DNA from: Rossellomorea sp. SC111
GTDB lineage: Bacteria > Bacillota > Bacilli > Bacillales > Bacillaceae_B
Length of the DNA stretch: 64,000 nucleotides
Assembly: GCF_024733565.1 (NCBI RefSeq)
Contig: NZ_JANIOC010000006.1
Span: 124,001 to 188,000, forward strand
Direction of reading: 5' to 3'
A model generated the notes under the pieces. That model saw nothing but the letters and a program-made list of their open reading frames with translations, did not search any database and had not been told where the DNA came from. The translations under genes were made by a program, and so were the position numbers. This document shows, piece after piece, positions 49,203 through 59,230 of this stretch (the stretch's first letter is position 1; the number at the start of each line of letters is the position of its first letter).

Positions 49203-50441
49203 ATGAAAGTGATCGTTCAAAAATTTGGTGGAACTTCTGTACGTGATGAGGCAAGTCGTTTGAAGGCAATTGCCCATACGAAACAAGCAATTGATAAAGG
49301 GTATAAAGTGGTGGTAGTCGTTTCAGCAATGGGAAGAAAAGGTGAACCCTACGCCACAGATTCCCTGTTGTCCTTAATCGGAGGCAAAAATACTTCAATC
49401 AGCAAACGGGAGCAGGACCTTTTATTATCCTGTGGAGAAATCATTTCGAGTCTGGTCTTTTCCAATATGCTCCTCGAGCATGGAATCCGTTCGACAGCCC
49501 TGACCGGGGCCCAGGCAGGATTCCGGACGAATAACGATTTTAACAATGCAAAAATTATAGAGATGAAATGCAGCCGTTTGGTAAGGGAACTGGAACATCA
49601 TGATGCCGTCGTAGTGGCAGGCTTTCAGGGAGCGACCAAGGACGGGGATGTGACCACCATCGGCAGAGGGGGGAGCGATACTTCCGCCTCTGCACTTGGA
49701 GTCGCATTAAAAGCGGACTACATCGATATTTTCACAGATGTGGAAGGGGTCATGACTGCGGATCCCCGCATTTCTTCCAAGGCAAGACCGATAACGGTCG
49801 TTTCATATAATGAAGTGTGTAACATGGCATATCAGGGAGCTAAGGTAATCCATCCGAGGGCGGTCGAAATTGCCATGAATTCGAATGTGCCGATCCGGAT
49901 CCGTTCAACCTATTCAAATGGAGAAGGCACTCTCGTGACGACATTGGAAAATACGAAGGCCCATAAAGAGTTCAGGAGTCACCCCGTCACAGGGATCGCT
50001 CACGTCTCGAACCTCACCCAAATTAAGGTATTCGCTAAGGAAGACCAGTACAATCTTCAGGCCGAAGTGTTCAAAGCCATGGCCAAAGAGGGAATCAGCG
50101 TCGATTTTATTAATATTTCCCCGAGAGGAGTCGTGTACACGGTGGGTTCTTCGGTAGCGGGTGATGCAATCAGGGTTTTAAGAAAGATAGGGCATAACCC
50201 CATCATAGAGTCGGAGTGTGCTAAGATCTCAGTAGTGGGAGCGGGAATGACAGGTGTCCCCGGAGTGACCTCTGCCATTGTTTCTTCCCTGTCTAACGAA
50301 GGGATCCGTATACTTCAATCAGCAGACAGTCATACGACCATCTGGGTTCTGGTGAAGGAAATGGACATGATCAATGCCATCAATGCCCTTCATGATACAT
50401 TCCAATTACAAGAAAGAAATGCTACATTCAGAGTGGGATAA
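49203..50441 (+). CDS. dapG: Aspartokinase I (diaminopimelate-type)
   Basis: DapG phosphorylates aspartate. The kinase domain begins with VQKFGGTSV (residues 5-13) and includes TIGRGGSDTSASALGVAL. Two ACT domains fill the C-terminus from about 265. In B. subtilis this isozyme is inhibited by diaminopimelate and supplies cell wall and dipicolinate precursors. It is 412 residues, slightly longer than DapG of B. subtilis. Its ATG follows GACAACGAGGTGTAGTC. Confidence 0.95.
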   Translation: MKVIVQKFGGTSVRDEASRLKAIAHTKQAIDKGYKVVVVVSAMGRKGEPYATDSLLSLIGGKNTSISKREQDLLLSCGEIISSLVFSNMLLEHGIRSTALTGAQAGFRTNNDFNNAKIIEMKCSRLVRELEHHDAVVVAGFQGATKDGDVTTIGRGGSDTSASALGVALKADYIDIFTDVEGVMTADPRISSKARPITVVSYNEVCNMAYQGAKVIHPRAVEIAMNSNVPIRIRSTYSNGEGTLVTTLENTKAHKEFRSHPVTGIAHVSNLTQIKVFAKEDQYNLQAEVFKAMAKEGISVDFINISPRGVVYTVGSSVAGDAIRVLRKIGHNPIIESECAKISVVGAGMTGVPGVTSAIVSSLSNEGIRILQSADSHTTIWVLVKEMDMINAINALHDTFQLQERNATFRVG

Positions 50442-50463
50442 ACTTACGAGGAGAGTGACTAGA

Positions 50464-51336
50464 TTGAATTTTGGCCGCGTTTCTACGGCGATGGTAACAC
50501 CATTTGACCGTAAAGGAAATATTGATTTTACTAAAACGACGCAATTAATCCATTATCTGATAGAGAATGGATCCGACTCATTAGTAGTAGCAGGCACTAC
50601 TGGGGAGTCTCCCACCTTAACAAAAGAAGAGAAGATTGCATTATTCCGTCATGTCGTGAAAGTGGTCAATGGCAGAATTCCGGTCATTGCCGGGACGGGA
50701 AGCAACAACACACATGCTTCGATCGAACTTACTAAAAAGGCGGAGGAGGCAGGCGTCGATGCCATCATGCTTGTAGCGCCTTATTATAATAAGCCGAGTC
50801 AGGAAGGGATGTACCAGCATTTTAAGGTGATTGCAGAGTCAACTTCCTTACCTGTCATGCTGTATAATATTCCGGGCAGGTCTAGCGTCAATGTCTCACC
50901 TGAAACGATTATACGTCTTTCGAAAATTGTGAACATCGTTGCTGTGAAAGAAGCAAGTGGGGATCTGGATAGCATGACTGAAATCATTTCCCATACGACT
51001 GATGATTTTAAGTTGTACAGTGGTGATGACGGCCTCACCCTGCCGGTATTATCCATAGGCGGGGCGGGAATTGTGTCAGTGGCTTCCCATGTCATTGGAA
51101 ATGAGATGCAGGAGATGGTCTCAGCCTTTTTAGGAGGGAACCTCATCCATTCAGCCCAGCTGCATCAAAAGCTCCTTCCGATCATGAAAGGCCTGTTTAC
51201 CAGCCCGAACCCCACTCCGGTGAAAACAGCCCTCCAGATGAAAGGCCTGGACGTCGGATCTGTGCGATTGCCACTGATCCCCTTAACAGAAGTAGAAAGA
51301 GCAAAACTGTCTCACTTGCTCGAAGTGTTATCTTAA
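50464..51336 (+). CDS. dapA: 4-hydroxy-tetrahydrodipicolinate synthase
   Basis: DapA condenses pyruvate with aspartate semialdehyde. Its product is used for diaminopimelate and by DpaAB for dipicolinate. It is a TIM barrel with Schiff-base Lys162 (VAVKEASGD), Tyr134 (VMLYNIPGRS) and the GTTGESPTL motif. I chose TTG 50464 (MNFGRVSTAMVTPF) with GAGGAGAGTGA upstream. The frame is open into dapG, but the longer form would add unconserved residues. It is 290 residues. Confidence 0.97.
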   Translation: MNFGRVSTAMVTPFDRKGNIDFTKTTQLIHYLIENGSDSLVVAGTTGESPTLTKEEKIALFRHVVKVVNGRIPVIAGTGSNNTHASIELTKKAEEAGVDAIMLVAPYYNKPSQEGMYQHFKVIAESTSLPVMLYNIPGRSSVNVSPETIIRLSKIVNIVAVKEASGDLDSMTEIISHTTDDFKLYSGDDGLTLPVLSIGGAGIVSVASHVIGNEMQEMVSAFLGGNLIHSAQLHQKLLPIMKGLFTSPNPTPVKTALQMKGLDVGSVRLPLIPLTEVERAKLSHLLEVLS

Positions 51337-51358
51337 TTTAATGCACAGACTATATCCT

Positions 51359-51399
51359 AAAGACTGTGAAGATATGTCCTTCGCGGTCTTTTGTTTTTT
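51359..51399 (+). terminator. Intrinsic terminator of asd-dapG-dapA
   Basis: A 13-bp stem AAAGACTGTGAAG/CTTCGCGGTCTTT with two wobble pairs, then TGTTTTTTT. Confidence 0.92.
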
Positions 51400-51541
51400 T
51401 CTTATAGGACAAGATCGGTTTGGTTACTCGAAAGACAATTATTCAAAAGAAGAAGGATTTATTCTTACCGTATCGAAATAGTAACGTAGAATAAATGATT
51501 GCAGTCTTTTTCCTCATCCTGAATATGAAGGATAAAATTGG

Positions 51542-51571
51542 TTGTACTACCAAAATGGTATCAAGTATAAT
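51542..51571 (+). promoter_or_regulatory. SigA promoter of rnjB with a dyad in the spacer
   Basis: TTGTAC (51542-51547) and a consensus TATAAT (51566-51571) are 18 bases apart. The spacer contains the perfect dyad TACCA-AAA-TGGTA (51548-51560). Confidence 0.75.
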
Positions 51572-51619
51572 GAATATAACTGATTGAAGATCGGGGAAGG
51601 AACAGCATAGGAGGACATA

Positions 51620-53290
51620 ATGGTGAGTAAGATAAAGAATGAAAGCATTAAGGTGATACCACTCGGGGGAGTGGGAGAGATAGGCAAGAACATGTACGTG
51701 ATTGAAGTTGACGATGAAATATTCGTAATCGACGCAGGACTTATGTTTCCCGAAAATGAAATGCTTGGGATCGATATTGTCATTCCTGACATACAATATT
51801 TGATTGAAAATAAAGAACGGGTAAAAGGGATCTTCCTCACTCATGGACATGAGGACAGTATTGGTGCGATTTCCTATGTATTAACAAAGATCAAGGCTCC
51901 AGTATATGGAACACGCTTAACGAATGCACTGGTAAAGGCACGTTTGAAAGATGAGCATATCAGGGATGATGTGAAGTTCTATACGATTCATTCTGATAGC
52001 TACCTTACTTTTGACGGTGTGAATGTTACGTTCTTTAAAACCACACATAGTATTCCCGATTCAGTCGGGGTGTGCATACATACATCTGAAGGAGTCATCG
52101 TCCATACAGGGGAATTCAAGTTCGATCAATCTGCAAAACATCTTTACCGGCCGGATTTAGGCAAGATGGCGCAAATCGGTGAGAAGGGTGTCCTTTGTCT
52201 GTTGTCTGACAGTAAAGAGGCCGAGAGACCAGGGTTTACAACACCAGAGTCGGTTATCGAACAACATATTACGGACGCCTTGAGAAAAGCTTCAGGGAGA
52301 GTGATAGTGGCATGCTTCGCCTCGAATTTAATTCGTCTTCAGCAGGTATTCGATGCAGCTGAGCAGAATAATCGAAAAGTGGCTGTGGTCGGGAAGAGCT
52401 TAAAGAGAGTCTATGATGTTGCCTTGAAACTCGGATACCTTCATGTCCGGGATGAAATGATCATCGGAATTGACGAAATGGAGGATTATCCTAAAGATGA
52501 AGTCCTCATTATCGCAACAGGAACTCAAGGGGAACCGTTTGAAGCACTTCAACGTATGTCCAAGCGTTCCCACCGTCTTGTGAACATTGAGGAGGGTGAC
52601 ACGGTCCTCATTACCGCCACACCTTCCCCAGGCATGGAAGTGATTGTAGGCAGGACGATCGACATGCTATACAGAGCCGGAGCAAATGTGTTAACCGCGA
52701 CGAAAAAAGTTCATGTGTCAGGACACGGGAGTCAGGAAGACTTAAAGTTCATGTTGAATATCATGAAACCGAAGTACTTCATCCCGATCCAGGGTGAATA
52801 TAAAATGCTCGTCGCTCATACCCAGCTCGCCCATGATACCGGACTTCCTTATAAGCAAATCTTTATCATGGATAGGGGAGACGTGCTTCAATACAAAGAT
52901 GGTAAGATGAGAATGAGCGGCCGTGTTCAGGCGGGTAATGTATTGATCGATGGAATCGGTGTCGGGGACGTAGGGAATATTGTTCTTCGTGATCGTAAGT
53001 TATTATCGGAAGACGGTGTGTTTACGGTCGTCGTCACCATTAACAGAAGATCGAAGTCCATCGTCTCAGGACCTGAAATCATCTCCAGGGGCTTCGTTTA
53101 TGTAAGGGAATCCGAGGAACTGATCGAAGGGGCAGGGGGAATCGTGACGGATGTGGTCCATTCCTATCTCCAAAAAGGATCTTTTGAATGGACAGCGATC
53201 AAGCAGGACATCCGGGATCAACTAAATTATTTCCTATTTAATAAAACACGAAGAAGACCGATGATTTTACCGATCATCATGGAAGTATGA
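51620..53290 (+). CDS. rnjB: Ribonuclease J2
   Basis: This metallo-beta-lactamase/beta-CASP RNase forms, with RNase J1, the 5'-3' exo/endoribonuclease complex. The N-terminal MBL core, beta-CASP domain and C-terminal domain are all present (556 residues). The zinc motif reads HGHEDS (75-80), lacking the final His of HGHEDH in RNase J1. The later TGDFKFD motif is TGEFKFD (Glu165). This supports assignment to the weakly active J2 paralogue. Synteny with dapA and tepA agrees. The ATG follows AGGAGGACATA. Confidence 0.93.
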   Translation: MVSKIKNESIKVIPLGGVGEIGKNMYVIEVDDEIFVIDAGLMFPENEMLGIDIVIPDIQYLIENKERVKGIFLTHGHEDSIGAISYVLTKIKAPVYGTRLTNALVKARLKDEHIRDDVKFYTIHSDSYLTFDGVNVTFFKTTHSIPDSVGVCIHTSEGVIVHTGEFKFDQSAKHLYRPDLGKMAQIGEKGVLCLLSDSKEAERPGFTTPESVIEQHITDALRKASGRVIVACFASNLIRLQQVFDAAEQNNRKVAVVGKSLKRVYDVALKLGYLHVRDEMIIGIDEMEDYPKDEVLIIATGTQGEPFEALQRMSKRSHRLVNIEEGDTVLITATPSPGMEVIVGRTIDMLYRAGANVLTATKKVHVSGHGSQEDLKFMLNIMKPKYFIPIQGEYKMLVAHTQLAHDTGLPYKQIFIMDRGDVLQYKDGKMRMSGRVQAGNVLIDGIGVGDVGNIVLRDRKLLSEDGVFTVVVTINRRSKSIVSGPEIISRGFVYVRESEELIEGAGGIVTDVVHSYLQKGSFEWTAIKQDIRDQLNYFLFNKTRRRPMILPIIMEV

Positions 53291-53292
53291 CG

Positions 53293-53330
53293 TATGGGGC
53301 TATTTGTTACAAACAAATAGTCCCATATTT
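53293..53330 (+). terminator. Intrinsic terminator of rnjB
   Basis: A 16-bp stem (53293-53308 with 53312-53327) with one G-T pair, an ACA loop and TTTATT after it. Confidence 0.88.
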
Positions 53331-53413
53331 ATTTGAACCTAAAGAATAAAGTATGAAAACACTCCCATATTAAAATAATAACAAGAGAATGGGAATGAAA
53401 AGGAGATGTTTTC

Positions 53414-54169
53414 ATGGAACAATATCGTGAACATATGCAGGATGAGCCAAATAAAGGACAGGATGATCAGAAAGACAAGCCGTCTGGATTGATGGAAAAG
53501 ATTCAACAGCTGGGTCAAACCAATGTTCCACAACTTTCTCAAGACTCCAATATACACTGCCTCACCGTTGTGGGGCAGATAGAAGGACATATGCAGCTTC
53601 CGCCTCAAAATAAAACAACAAAGTATGAGCATGTCATCCCCCAGCTTGTGGCCATTGAACAAAATCCCAAAATCGAAGGGCTGGTTGTGATTCTGAACAC
53701 GGTCGGGGGAGACGTAGAAGCGGGTCTGGCCATTTCCGAAATGATAGCCTCATTATCAAAACCTACTGTTTCTGTCGTGCTTGGGGGAGGACATAGCATC
53801 GGGGTTCCGATTGCTGTATCTTGCGACTTCTCTTTCATTGCAAGTACGGCTACCATGACGATCCACCCCGTTCGACTAACCGGTTTAGTCATCGGTGTGC
53901 CCCAAACATTTGAGTATCTGGATAAAATGCAGGATCGGGTAGTCAGCTTTGTCACCAAGCACAGCAATATCACGGAAGAGGATTTTAAAGATCTTATGTT
54001 TGCAAAAGGGAACCTTACAAGGGATATAGGGACGAATGTGGTGGGGGATGATGCCGTGGAGTACGGATTGATCGACGGGATTGGCGGCATCGGTTCGGCA
54101 ATCAGAAAGATCAATGAATTGATCGAGATGAAGAAGCACGCAGATCCACAAGAGGGGCTGGTGCAATGA
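53414..54169 (+). CDS. tepA: ClpP-like membrane-associated protease TepA
   Basis: TepA (YmfB), described as translocation-enhancing protein, belongs to the ClpP/crotonase superfamily. The nucleophile Ser128 lies in [11 protein letters not shown] and His151 in MTIHPVR. The [20 protein letters not shown] block is typical of the SppA/ClpP fold. The first 45 residues are polar and probably flexible. It has 251 residues. The ATG follows AAAAGGAGATG. The end overlaps ylzJ by four bases. Confidence 0.93.
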   Translation: MEQYREHMQDEPNKGQDDQKDKPSGLMEKIQQLGQTNVPQLSQDSNIHCLTVVGQIEGHMQLPPQNKTTKYEHVIPQLVAIEQNPKIEGLVVILNTVGGDVEAGLAISEMIASLSKPTVSVVLGGGHSIGVPIAVSCDFSFIASTATMTIHPVRLTGLVIGVPQTFEYLDKMQDRVVSFVTKHSNITEEDFKDLMFAKGNLTRDIGTNVVGDDAVEYGLIDGIGGIGSAIRKINELIEMKKHADPQEGLVQ

Positions 54170-54372
54170 TCCTCTACACAATGGTTCCCAATGATCTGGT
54201 GTTCCCGGCCGATGGAAATGAATTTAGCGGGCAAATGATGATAAACTATCAGGGTGTTCCCCTTCTGGTCCAACAGGAAGAAAACAAATATCGAATCATC
54301 AGGGTCATGAGCAGTGATCCCGCCCACTACTTAAATGATCAAATTTGCCCAGGGGAATATCTCAACAATTAA
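54166..54372 (+). CDS. ylzJ: YlzJ-like small protein of unknown function
   Basis: This 68-residue protein has the family opening [20 protein letters not shown] and a beta-rich core ([20 protein letters not shown]). Its start overlaps the tepA stop, an arrangement kept in Bacillus, so a functional link with TepA is plausible but unproven. Confidence 0.88.
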   Translation: MILYTMVPNDLVFPADGNEFSGQMMINYQGVPLLVQQEENKYRIIRVMSSDPAHYLNDQICPGEYLNN

Positions 54373-54405
54373 GTGAGAAAGAGGATTTTCCCGAAATAGT
54401 GGTTA

Positions 54406-54414
54406 TGTTATAAT
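54406..54414 (+). promoter_or_regulatory. Extended -10 promoter upstream of spoIIIE
   Basis: TGTTATAAT matches the extended -10 perfectly; the -35 region (TTTTCC) is poor. A long hairpin lies between it and spoIIIE. Confidence 0.5.
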
Positions 54415-54451
54415 ATTACTAAGAAGACAGTAGATACGGAAAGTTCACGGG

Positions 54452-54512
54452 AAGGGTTTGACACCTTAGGCACATACATTGCCCCAAAGGGTCAGCCCTT
54501 TCTTCATCTTTT
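54452..54512 (+). terminator. Long hairpin before spoIIIE, terminator or attenuator
   Basis: AAGGG (54452-54456) pairs with CCCTT (54496-54500). Inward, TTGAC, CCTT and GGCA find partners GTCAG, AAGG and TGCC with small bulges. TCTTCATCTTTT follows. Confidence 0.6.
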
Positions 54513-54556
54513 AGTACATAAATCAGATAGACTTCAACAGAATTTAGGTGAATGGT

Positions 54557-56920
54557 TTGGCAAAACGGAAAAAAAGAAAAAAACGCTCTCAAACCGGCTC
54601 GGCTCTAAAACAGACGATCAAGTATGAGATCATCGGATTGATCCTGGCCGCATTAAGCTTGATATCGATCATAGAGCTTGGAGCCGTTGGAAAGGCACTT
54701 GTATATTTTTATCGTTTCTTCCTGGGGGAATGGTATATGATTGCCCTTCTATGGATGCTGTATGTAGCTGGCTACCTTATGATTAAGAGAGAGGTTCCGA
54801 TGTTATTCAGCAGGAGACTTGTCGGGGTGTACATCATCATTGCCAGTTTCCTCCTCTTAAGTCATGTGAAATTATTTGATCTCCTTTCAAATGACGGCTC
54901 ATTCGCTAATCCCAGTGTCATCATGAATACTTGGGATTTATATTGGATGGACGTCAACGGTGAATCCAGTACTTCCGATCTTGGAGGGGGAATGATCGGA
55001 AGCATCCTGTTTGCGGTATCCTACTTTCTATTTGATTCCCAGGGAGCTAGGATCGTCAGCGCAACTTTCATTATGATCGGCATCATCCTTGTGACAGGTA
55101 AATCCATTGGGGACGTACTTGGAAGAGCAGGGAAACGCTTTGGGACGTTCATGAGTGGGCAATGGTCTGCATTTAAACAGGATATGAGCGACTGGAAAGA
55201 AGAGAATTCCAAGAAAAAAGAAATAAAAGAGAAGACAAAGCAAGATGCACCATTAAGAAAAGAAGAACATGCTGCACCAATGCTTCCCCAGGAAGAAAAA
55301 ACACGGGAACCGATCATTTCGAATTTCGCAGAGCGTGCATATGGCGGATCACAATCAAAAGAAGACCCCGTCTCTTCAGGGGACGTGACCAGTAACGATA
55401 AAGAGGCATCTTCATCTAGGAAAGAGGGCGATGTGGAAGGGGAAGCGGAAGCAGCCCCGCCGATCACCTTTACGGAAGTGGAAAATAAAGATTACAAGCT
55501 TCCTTCAATCTCTTTATTAAAAACCCCGAGAAAAACGGATCAGAGTAACGAGTATCAATTGATTCATGCCAACGCCGCAAAGCTTGAAAGAACATTCCAG
55601 AGCTTCGGAGTAAAGGCGAAAGTGACACAAGTCCACCTTGGTCCAGCAGTCACGAAGTATGAAGTACATCCAGATGTAGGGGTGAAAGTAAGCAGGATCG
55701 TCAACCTGAGTGATGACCTGGCGTTGGCCCTTGCGGCGAAAGATATTCGGATTGAAGCCCCGATCCCTGGTAAATCGGCCATCGGTATAGAAGTTCCGAA
55801 CTCAGAAGTAGCCATGGTGTCCCTGCGGGAGGTACTTGAGGCGAAGGAGCATAACAAACCGGATGCCAAACTGCAGATTGGCTTAGGGCGTGATATTACC
55901 GGTGAAGCGGTACTTGCTGAGCTGAATAAAATGCCTCACTTACTAGTAGCGGGTGCAACAGGCAGCGGTAAGAGTGTATGTATCAATGGCATCATCACGA
56001 GTATACTCATGAGGGCAAAGCCCCATGAAGTTAAGCTGATGATGATTGATCCGAAAATGGTTGAACTTAACGTGTACAATGGAGTTCCACATCTCCTGGC
56101 TCCCGTCGTAACAGATGCCAAGAAAGCGTCCCAGGCATTAAAGAAGGTTGTAAGTGAAATGGAGCGAAGGTATGAGTTATTCTCTCATACGGGAACGAGG
56201 AATATTGAAGGTTACAATGACTACGTTAAGAGACAGAATATAGAAAATGAAGATAAACAGCCTCTGCTACCTTATATCGTTGTCATTGTAGACGAGCTGG
56301 CGGATCTCATGATGGTCGCCTCGAACGACGTGGAGGATGCCATCACCAGGCTTGCACAGATGGCACGTGCTGCCGGGATCCATCTTATCATAGCGACGCA
56401 GCGTCCGTCGGTAGACGTCATAACAGGGGTCATTAAAGCCAATATCCCGTCAAGGATTGCCTTCGCCGTATCATCCCAAACCGATTCCAGAACGATCCTG
56501 GATTCCGGTGGTGCTGAAAAGCTGTTGGGAAGAGGCGATATGCTCTTTATGCCTGTAGGGGCATCCAAGCCCACAAGGGTGCAAGGTGCATTTTTATCAG
56601 ATGAAGAAGTAGAAGAAATCGTTGACTTTGTCATCTCTCAACAAAAGGCTCAATATCAGGAAGAAATGATTCCCGATGAAGTACCGGAGGATGAGAAGTC
56701 AGGGGAAGCGGAGGACGAGTTATATCATGATGCCGTCCAGTTGATTGCGGAAATGCAAACAGCATCCGTTTCGATGCTTCAAAGAAGATTCAGGATCGGC
56801 TATACAAGGGCTGCGAGATTGATCGATGAAATGGAAGTAAGGGGTGTCGTAGGCCCATATGAAGGCAGTAAGCCAAGAACCGTCCTGGTCGGCAAACCAT
56901 CAGAAGAGCAAAGTTCATAA
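54557..56920 (+). CDS. spoIIIE: DNA translocase SpoIIIE
   Basis: SpoIIIE pumps the trapped chromosome into the forespore across the sporulation septum. Four N-terminal membrane helices span about residues 20-180. An acidic linker (about 200-300) is followed by the RecA-like motor with Walker [10 protein letters not shown] near 466 and [12 protein letters not shown]. The C-terminal winged-helix gamma domain ([20 protein letters not shown]) reads SRS sequences. I chose TTG 54557 ([12 protein letters not shown]), after TTTAGGTGAA, giving 787 residues as in B. subtilis; GTG 54548 lies on that SD. Confidence 0.96.
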   Translation: MAKRKKRKKRSQTGSALKQTIKYEIIGLILAALSLISIIELGAVGKALVYFYRFFLGEWYMIALLWMLYVAGYLMIKREVPMLFSRRLVGVYIIIASFLLLSHVKLFDLLSNDGSFANPSVIMNTWDLYWMDVNGESSTSDLGGGMIGSILFAVSYFLFDSQGARIVSATFIMIGIILVTGKSIGDVLGRAGKRFGTFMSGQWSAFKQDMSDWKEENSKKKEIKEKTKQDAPLRKEEHAAPMLPQEEKTREPIISNFAERAYGGSQSKEDPVSSGDVTSNDKEASSSRKEGDVEGEAEAAPPITFTEVENKDYKLPSISLLKTPRKTDQSNEYQLIHANAAKLERTFQSFGVKAKVTQVHLGPAVTKYEVHPDVGVKVSRIVNLSDDLALALAAKDIRIEAPIPGKSAIGIEVPNSEVAMVSLREVLEAKEHNKPDAKLQIGLGRDITGEAVLAELNKMPHLLVAGATGSGKSVCINGIITSILMRAKPHEVKLMMIDPKMVELNVYNGVPHLLAPVVTDAKKASQALKKVVSEMERRYELFSHTGTRNIEGYNDYVKRQNIENEDKQPLLPYIVVIVDELADLMMVASNDVEDAITRLAQMARAAGIHLIIATQRPSVDVITGVIKANIPSRIAFAVSSQTDSRTILDSGGAEKLLGRGDMLFMPVGASKPTRVQGAFLSDEEVEEIVDFVISQQKAQYQEEMIPDEVPEDEKSGEAEDELYHDAVQLIAEMQTASVSMLQRRFRIGYTRAARLIDEMEVRGVVGPYEGSKPRTVLVGKPSEEQSS

Positions 56921-56922
56921 CC

Positions 56923-56971
56923 AAAGGTGTGTTACTCTATTCATTTCGGATGGAGTAACATGCCTTTTTTT
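56923..56971 (+). terminator. Intrinsic terminator of spoIIIE
   Basis: AAAGG and TGTTACTC pair with GAGTAACA and CCTTT, a TG/TG mismatch lying between; seven T follow. Confidence 0.92.
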
Positions 56972-57248
56972 AATGAGTAAAATGAGGGAAATCCATCATT
57001 TGAATACGCTTTAATAAAAGTGATACGGGTTTATCCACGAATGTGTTATACTATTAAAAGCGTTTACAAATGTAATGCCTTTGTTTAGAGTATGTAAAAA
57101 ATGATAACGAAAAACGATAGGACTGTAAAAAAGTAGTTAATATATACCATTTCAACCGATGTATTCAACTATTTTTTCAATAATTTTACAGAAAAGGATT
57201 CTAAATTGTCATTCTAATCATTTTTTTCGACAAAATCACACAATGCTA

Positions 57249-57277
57249 TTTATTTATCAAAAGAAAAGTGTTATAGT
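57249..57277 (+). promoter_or_regulatory. Proximal SigA promoter of ymfC
   Basis: TTTATT (57249-57254), 17-base spacing, TATAGT (57272-57277) with an extended TG at 57269-57270. Predicted start near 57284, upstream of the palindrome. Confidence 0.7.
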
Positions 57278-57301
57278 ATTTTCGATTAGTAGGAAAGATA
57301 T

Positions 57302-57319
57302 ACATCAGAGGTCTGATGT
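57302..57319 (+). promoter_or_regulatory. Perfect 18-bp palindrome, candidate operator of ymfC
   Basis: ACATCAGA-GG-TCTGATGT is a perfect inverted repeat, 27 bases before the ymfC GTG and about 20 bases after the predicted transcription start. The 2-base centre makes an RNA hairpin poor, so a dimeric DNA-binding protein is the likely reader. Autoregulation by the GntR-type YmfC is inferred. Confidence 0.65.
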
Positions 57320-57345
57320 CTTGAGAAAATGTGGTGGTGGTTCCA

Positions 57346-58071
57346 GTGACAATAAAAACAGACAATCGGCATTTATACTTACAAGTAATTGATCGTTTGA
57401 AGAAGGATATCGAGGCGGGAATTTACAAAGAAAAAGAAAAACTCCCATCTGAATTCGATCTTTCCAAACAATTAGGTGTAAGTAGAGCTACTCTTAGGGA
57501 AGCTCTCAGAATTCTTGAGGAAGAAAGTGTCATCGTACGACGTCATGGTGTAGGTACATTTGTAAACGCCAAGCCGCTCTTCACTTCAGGTATCGAGCAG
57601 CTGAACAGTGTAACGAACATGATCAAGCAGGCTGGTATGGAGCCAGGGACCATTTTCTTAAGCTCAACAACTCAAGAAGCTACTGAGGATGATGTGAAGA
57701 GGTTTACTTGCAATGAAGAGGACGAAGTGATCCTCATAGAAAGGGTTCGAACTGCAAACGGGGAACCGGTTGTATATTGTGTGGACAAAATTCCCGAGAA
57801 AGTCATGCCGAGGAATTTTACCCATGAGGACAATTCGATTTTCACCGTTTTAGAAAAACGGGAGAATAAGAGAATTACCCATGCCGTGGCACAAATTGAA
57901 CCAATGGGATATCACGATAAAATTTCCCCTATTCTAAATTGCGAACCGGAAACGGCCTTACTCGTTTTAAAACAAATGCATTTTGATGAAAACGATGAGC
58001 CGATCCTGTATTCCGTAAACTATTTCCGATCAGACAAATTCAGCTTCCAGGTACTTAGAAAACGCGTATAA
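57346..58071 (+). CDS. ymfC: GntR-family regulator with UTRA domain (YmfC)
   Basis: The N-terminal winged helix-turn-helix ([20 protein letters not shown] then [20 protein letters not shown]) is GntR type. The C-terminal half (about 90-240) resembles the UTRA ligand domain of the HutC subfamily ([40 protein letters not shown]). I chose GTG 57346 ([14 protein letters not shown]), 8 bases after GGTGG; a series of GTG codons just upstream lacks an SD. It has 241 residues. It lies 50 bases before a nucleoside-type ABC transporter operon, so that transporter may be its target and a nucleoside-related molecule its ligand. Both are inference. Confidence 0.92.
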   Translation: MTIKTDNRHLYLQVIDRLKKDIEAGIYKEKEKLPSEFDLSKQLGVSRATLREALRILEEESVIVRRHGVGTFVNAKPLFTSGIEQLNSVTNMIKQAGMEPGTIFLSSTTQEATEDDVKRFTCNEEDEVILIERVRTANGEPVVYCVDKIPEKVMPRNFTHEDNSIFTVLEKRENKRITHAVAQIEPMGYHDKISPILNCEPETALLVLKQMHFDENDEPILYSVNYFRSDKFSFQVLRKRV

Positions 58072-58121
58072 CAGCAATTCATCTTACTACTAATTTATTA
58101 CAATAATAGGGGGTACTCTAG

Positions 58122-59216
58122 GTGAAAAAACGTAAATTCGGTTTAGCGTTGTCATTTGTTCTGGCAGCAGGTACATTATTAGGTGCTTGTGGAACAAGCG
58201 AGGACAAAGAAGGTGCATCTAGTGGTGAAGGCAAGAAAGAAGATCAATTTACAGTAGCAATGGTTACAGATGTTGGTGGCGTGGATGATAAGTCTTTCAA
58301 CCAATCAGCATGGGAAGGTCTTAAAGCCTTCGGTAAAGAAAACGACCTGGAAAAAGGTAAAGATGGATTTGACTACTTACAGTCACAATCAGATGCTGAC
58401 TATGCTACGAACTTAAACAAATTAGCTCGTCAAGACTTTGACTTAGTATATGGTATCGGATTCCTTATGGAAGGTGCAATTACAGAAATTGCACAACAAC
58501 AAAAAGATTCACACTTCGCAATCGTTGATGCTGTAGTAGATCAACCAAACGTTGCAAGCATCATGTTCAAGGAGCAAGAAGCTTCTTTTCTTGCTGGTGT
58601 AACAGCTGGACTTGCTACTAAAACGAATAAAATCGGATTTATCGGTGGTATGGAGATCCCGGTAATCGAACGCTTCCACTCCGGTTTCATTGCTGGTGTT
58701 AAAGCGGTCAATCCTGATGCGGAAATCGTTGCAGACTATGCAGGTGCATTCGACAAAGCTGAACTTGGACAAACAATCGCATCAAAAATGTACACTCAAG
58801 ATGTTGACGTAATCTTCCACGCAGCTGGTGGAACTGGTAATGGATTATTCAAAGAAGCACGTGACCTGAAAGAAAAAGATCCTTCACGTGAACTTTGGGC
58901 TATCGGCGTTGACTCTGATCAATCTGCAGAAGGTAAAGTAGGAGATCATAACATCATCCTTACATCTGCATTGAAACGCGTTGATAACGCTGTAGTGGAT
59001 CTATCCACTAAAGCGAAAGAAGGAAACTTCCCAGGCGGAGAACAAATCCTATACGGTCTTAAAGAAGACGGCGTGGGACTTGCTGAACTGAATGCCGAAC
59101 TTTCCAACAAAGATGAAGTCATGAAAAAAGTAGATGAATGGAAAGAAAAGATTACTAGCGGTGAAGTAACAGTTCCTGAAACGATCAAGGATGCGGAAGC
59201 TTTCTCAGCTAACTAA
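58122..59216 (+). CDS. nupN: BMP-family substrate-binding lipoprotein of nucleoside ABC transporter
   Basis: This is the extracellular binding lipoprotein of a BmpA/Med-type nucleoside importer. The lipobox LLGAC places the lipidated Cys at residue 23. The mature part shows the family blocks [55 protein letters not shown] and [13 protein letters not shown]. It has 364 residues and strongly biased codons, suggesting high expression. The GTG start follows AGGGGGT. It resembles B. subtilis NupN, whose operon lies elsewhere on that chromosome. A hairpin follows the gene. Confidence 0.93.
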   Translation: MKKRKFGLALSFVLAAGTLLGACGTSEDKEGASSGEGKKEDQFTVAMVTDVGGVDDKSFNQSAWEGLKAFGKENDLEKGKDGFDYLQSQSDADYATNLNKLARQDFDLVYGIGFLMEGAITEIAQQQKDSHFAIVDAVVDQPNVASIMFKEQEASFLAGVTAGLATKTNKIGFIGGMEIPVIERFHSGFIAGVKAVNPDAEIVADYAGAFDKAELGQTIASKMYTQDVDVIFHAAGGTGNGLFKEARDLKEKDPSRELWAIGVDSDQSAEGKVGDHNIILTSALKRVDNAVVDLSTKAKEGNFPGGEQILYGLKEDGVGLAELNAELSNKDEVMKKVDEWKEKITSGEVTVPETIKDAEAFSAN

Positions 59217-59230
59217 TACCTTATGGGATA

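Larger units (their letters stand above)
56921..57345 (+). other. 425-base intergenic region between spoIIIE and ymfC
   Basis: It holds the spoIIIE terminator (56923-56971) and an extended -10 TGTTATACT at 57044-57052 without a clear -35. A proximal promoter lies at 57249-57277 and a palindrome at 57302-57319. Between 57060 and 57240 it is AT-rich, and I see no convincing gene or structure; the 77-codon frame there has no SD or recognisable product. Confidence 0.7.

Noticed and set aside
57159-57392. A 77-codon frame upstream of ymfC.
   Set aside because: No SD, low-complexity AT-rich composition, and it overlaps the ymfC promoter and start in another frame.
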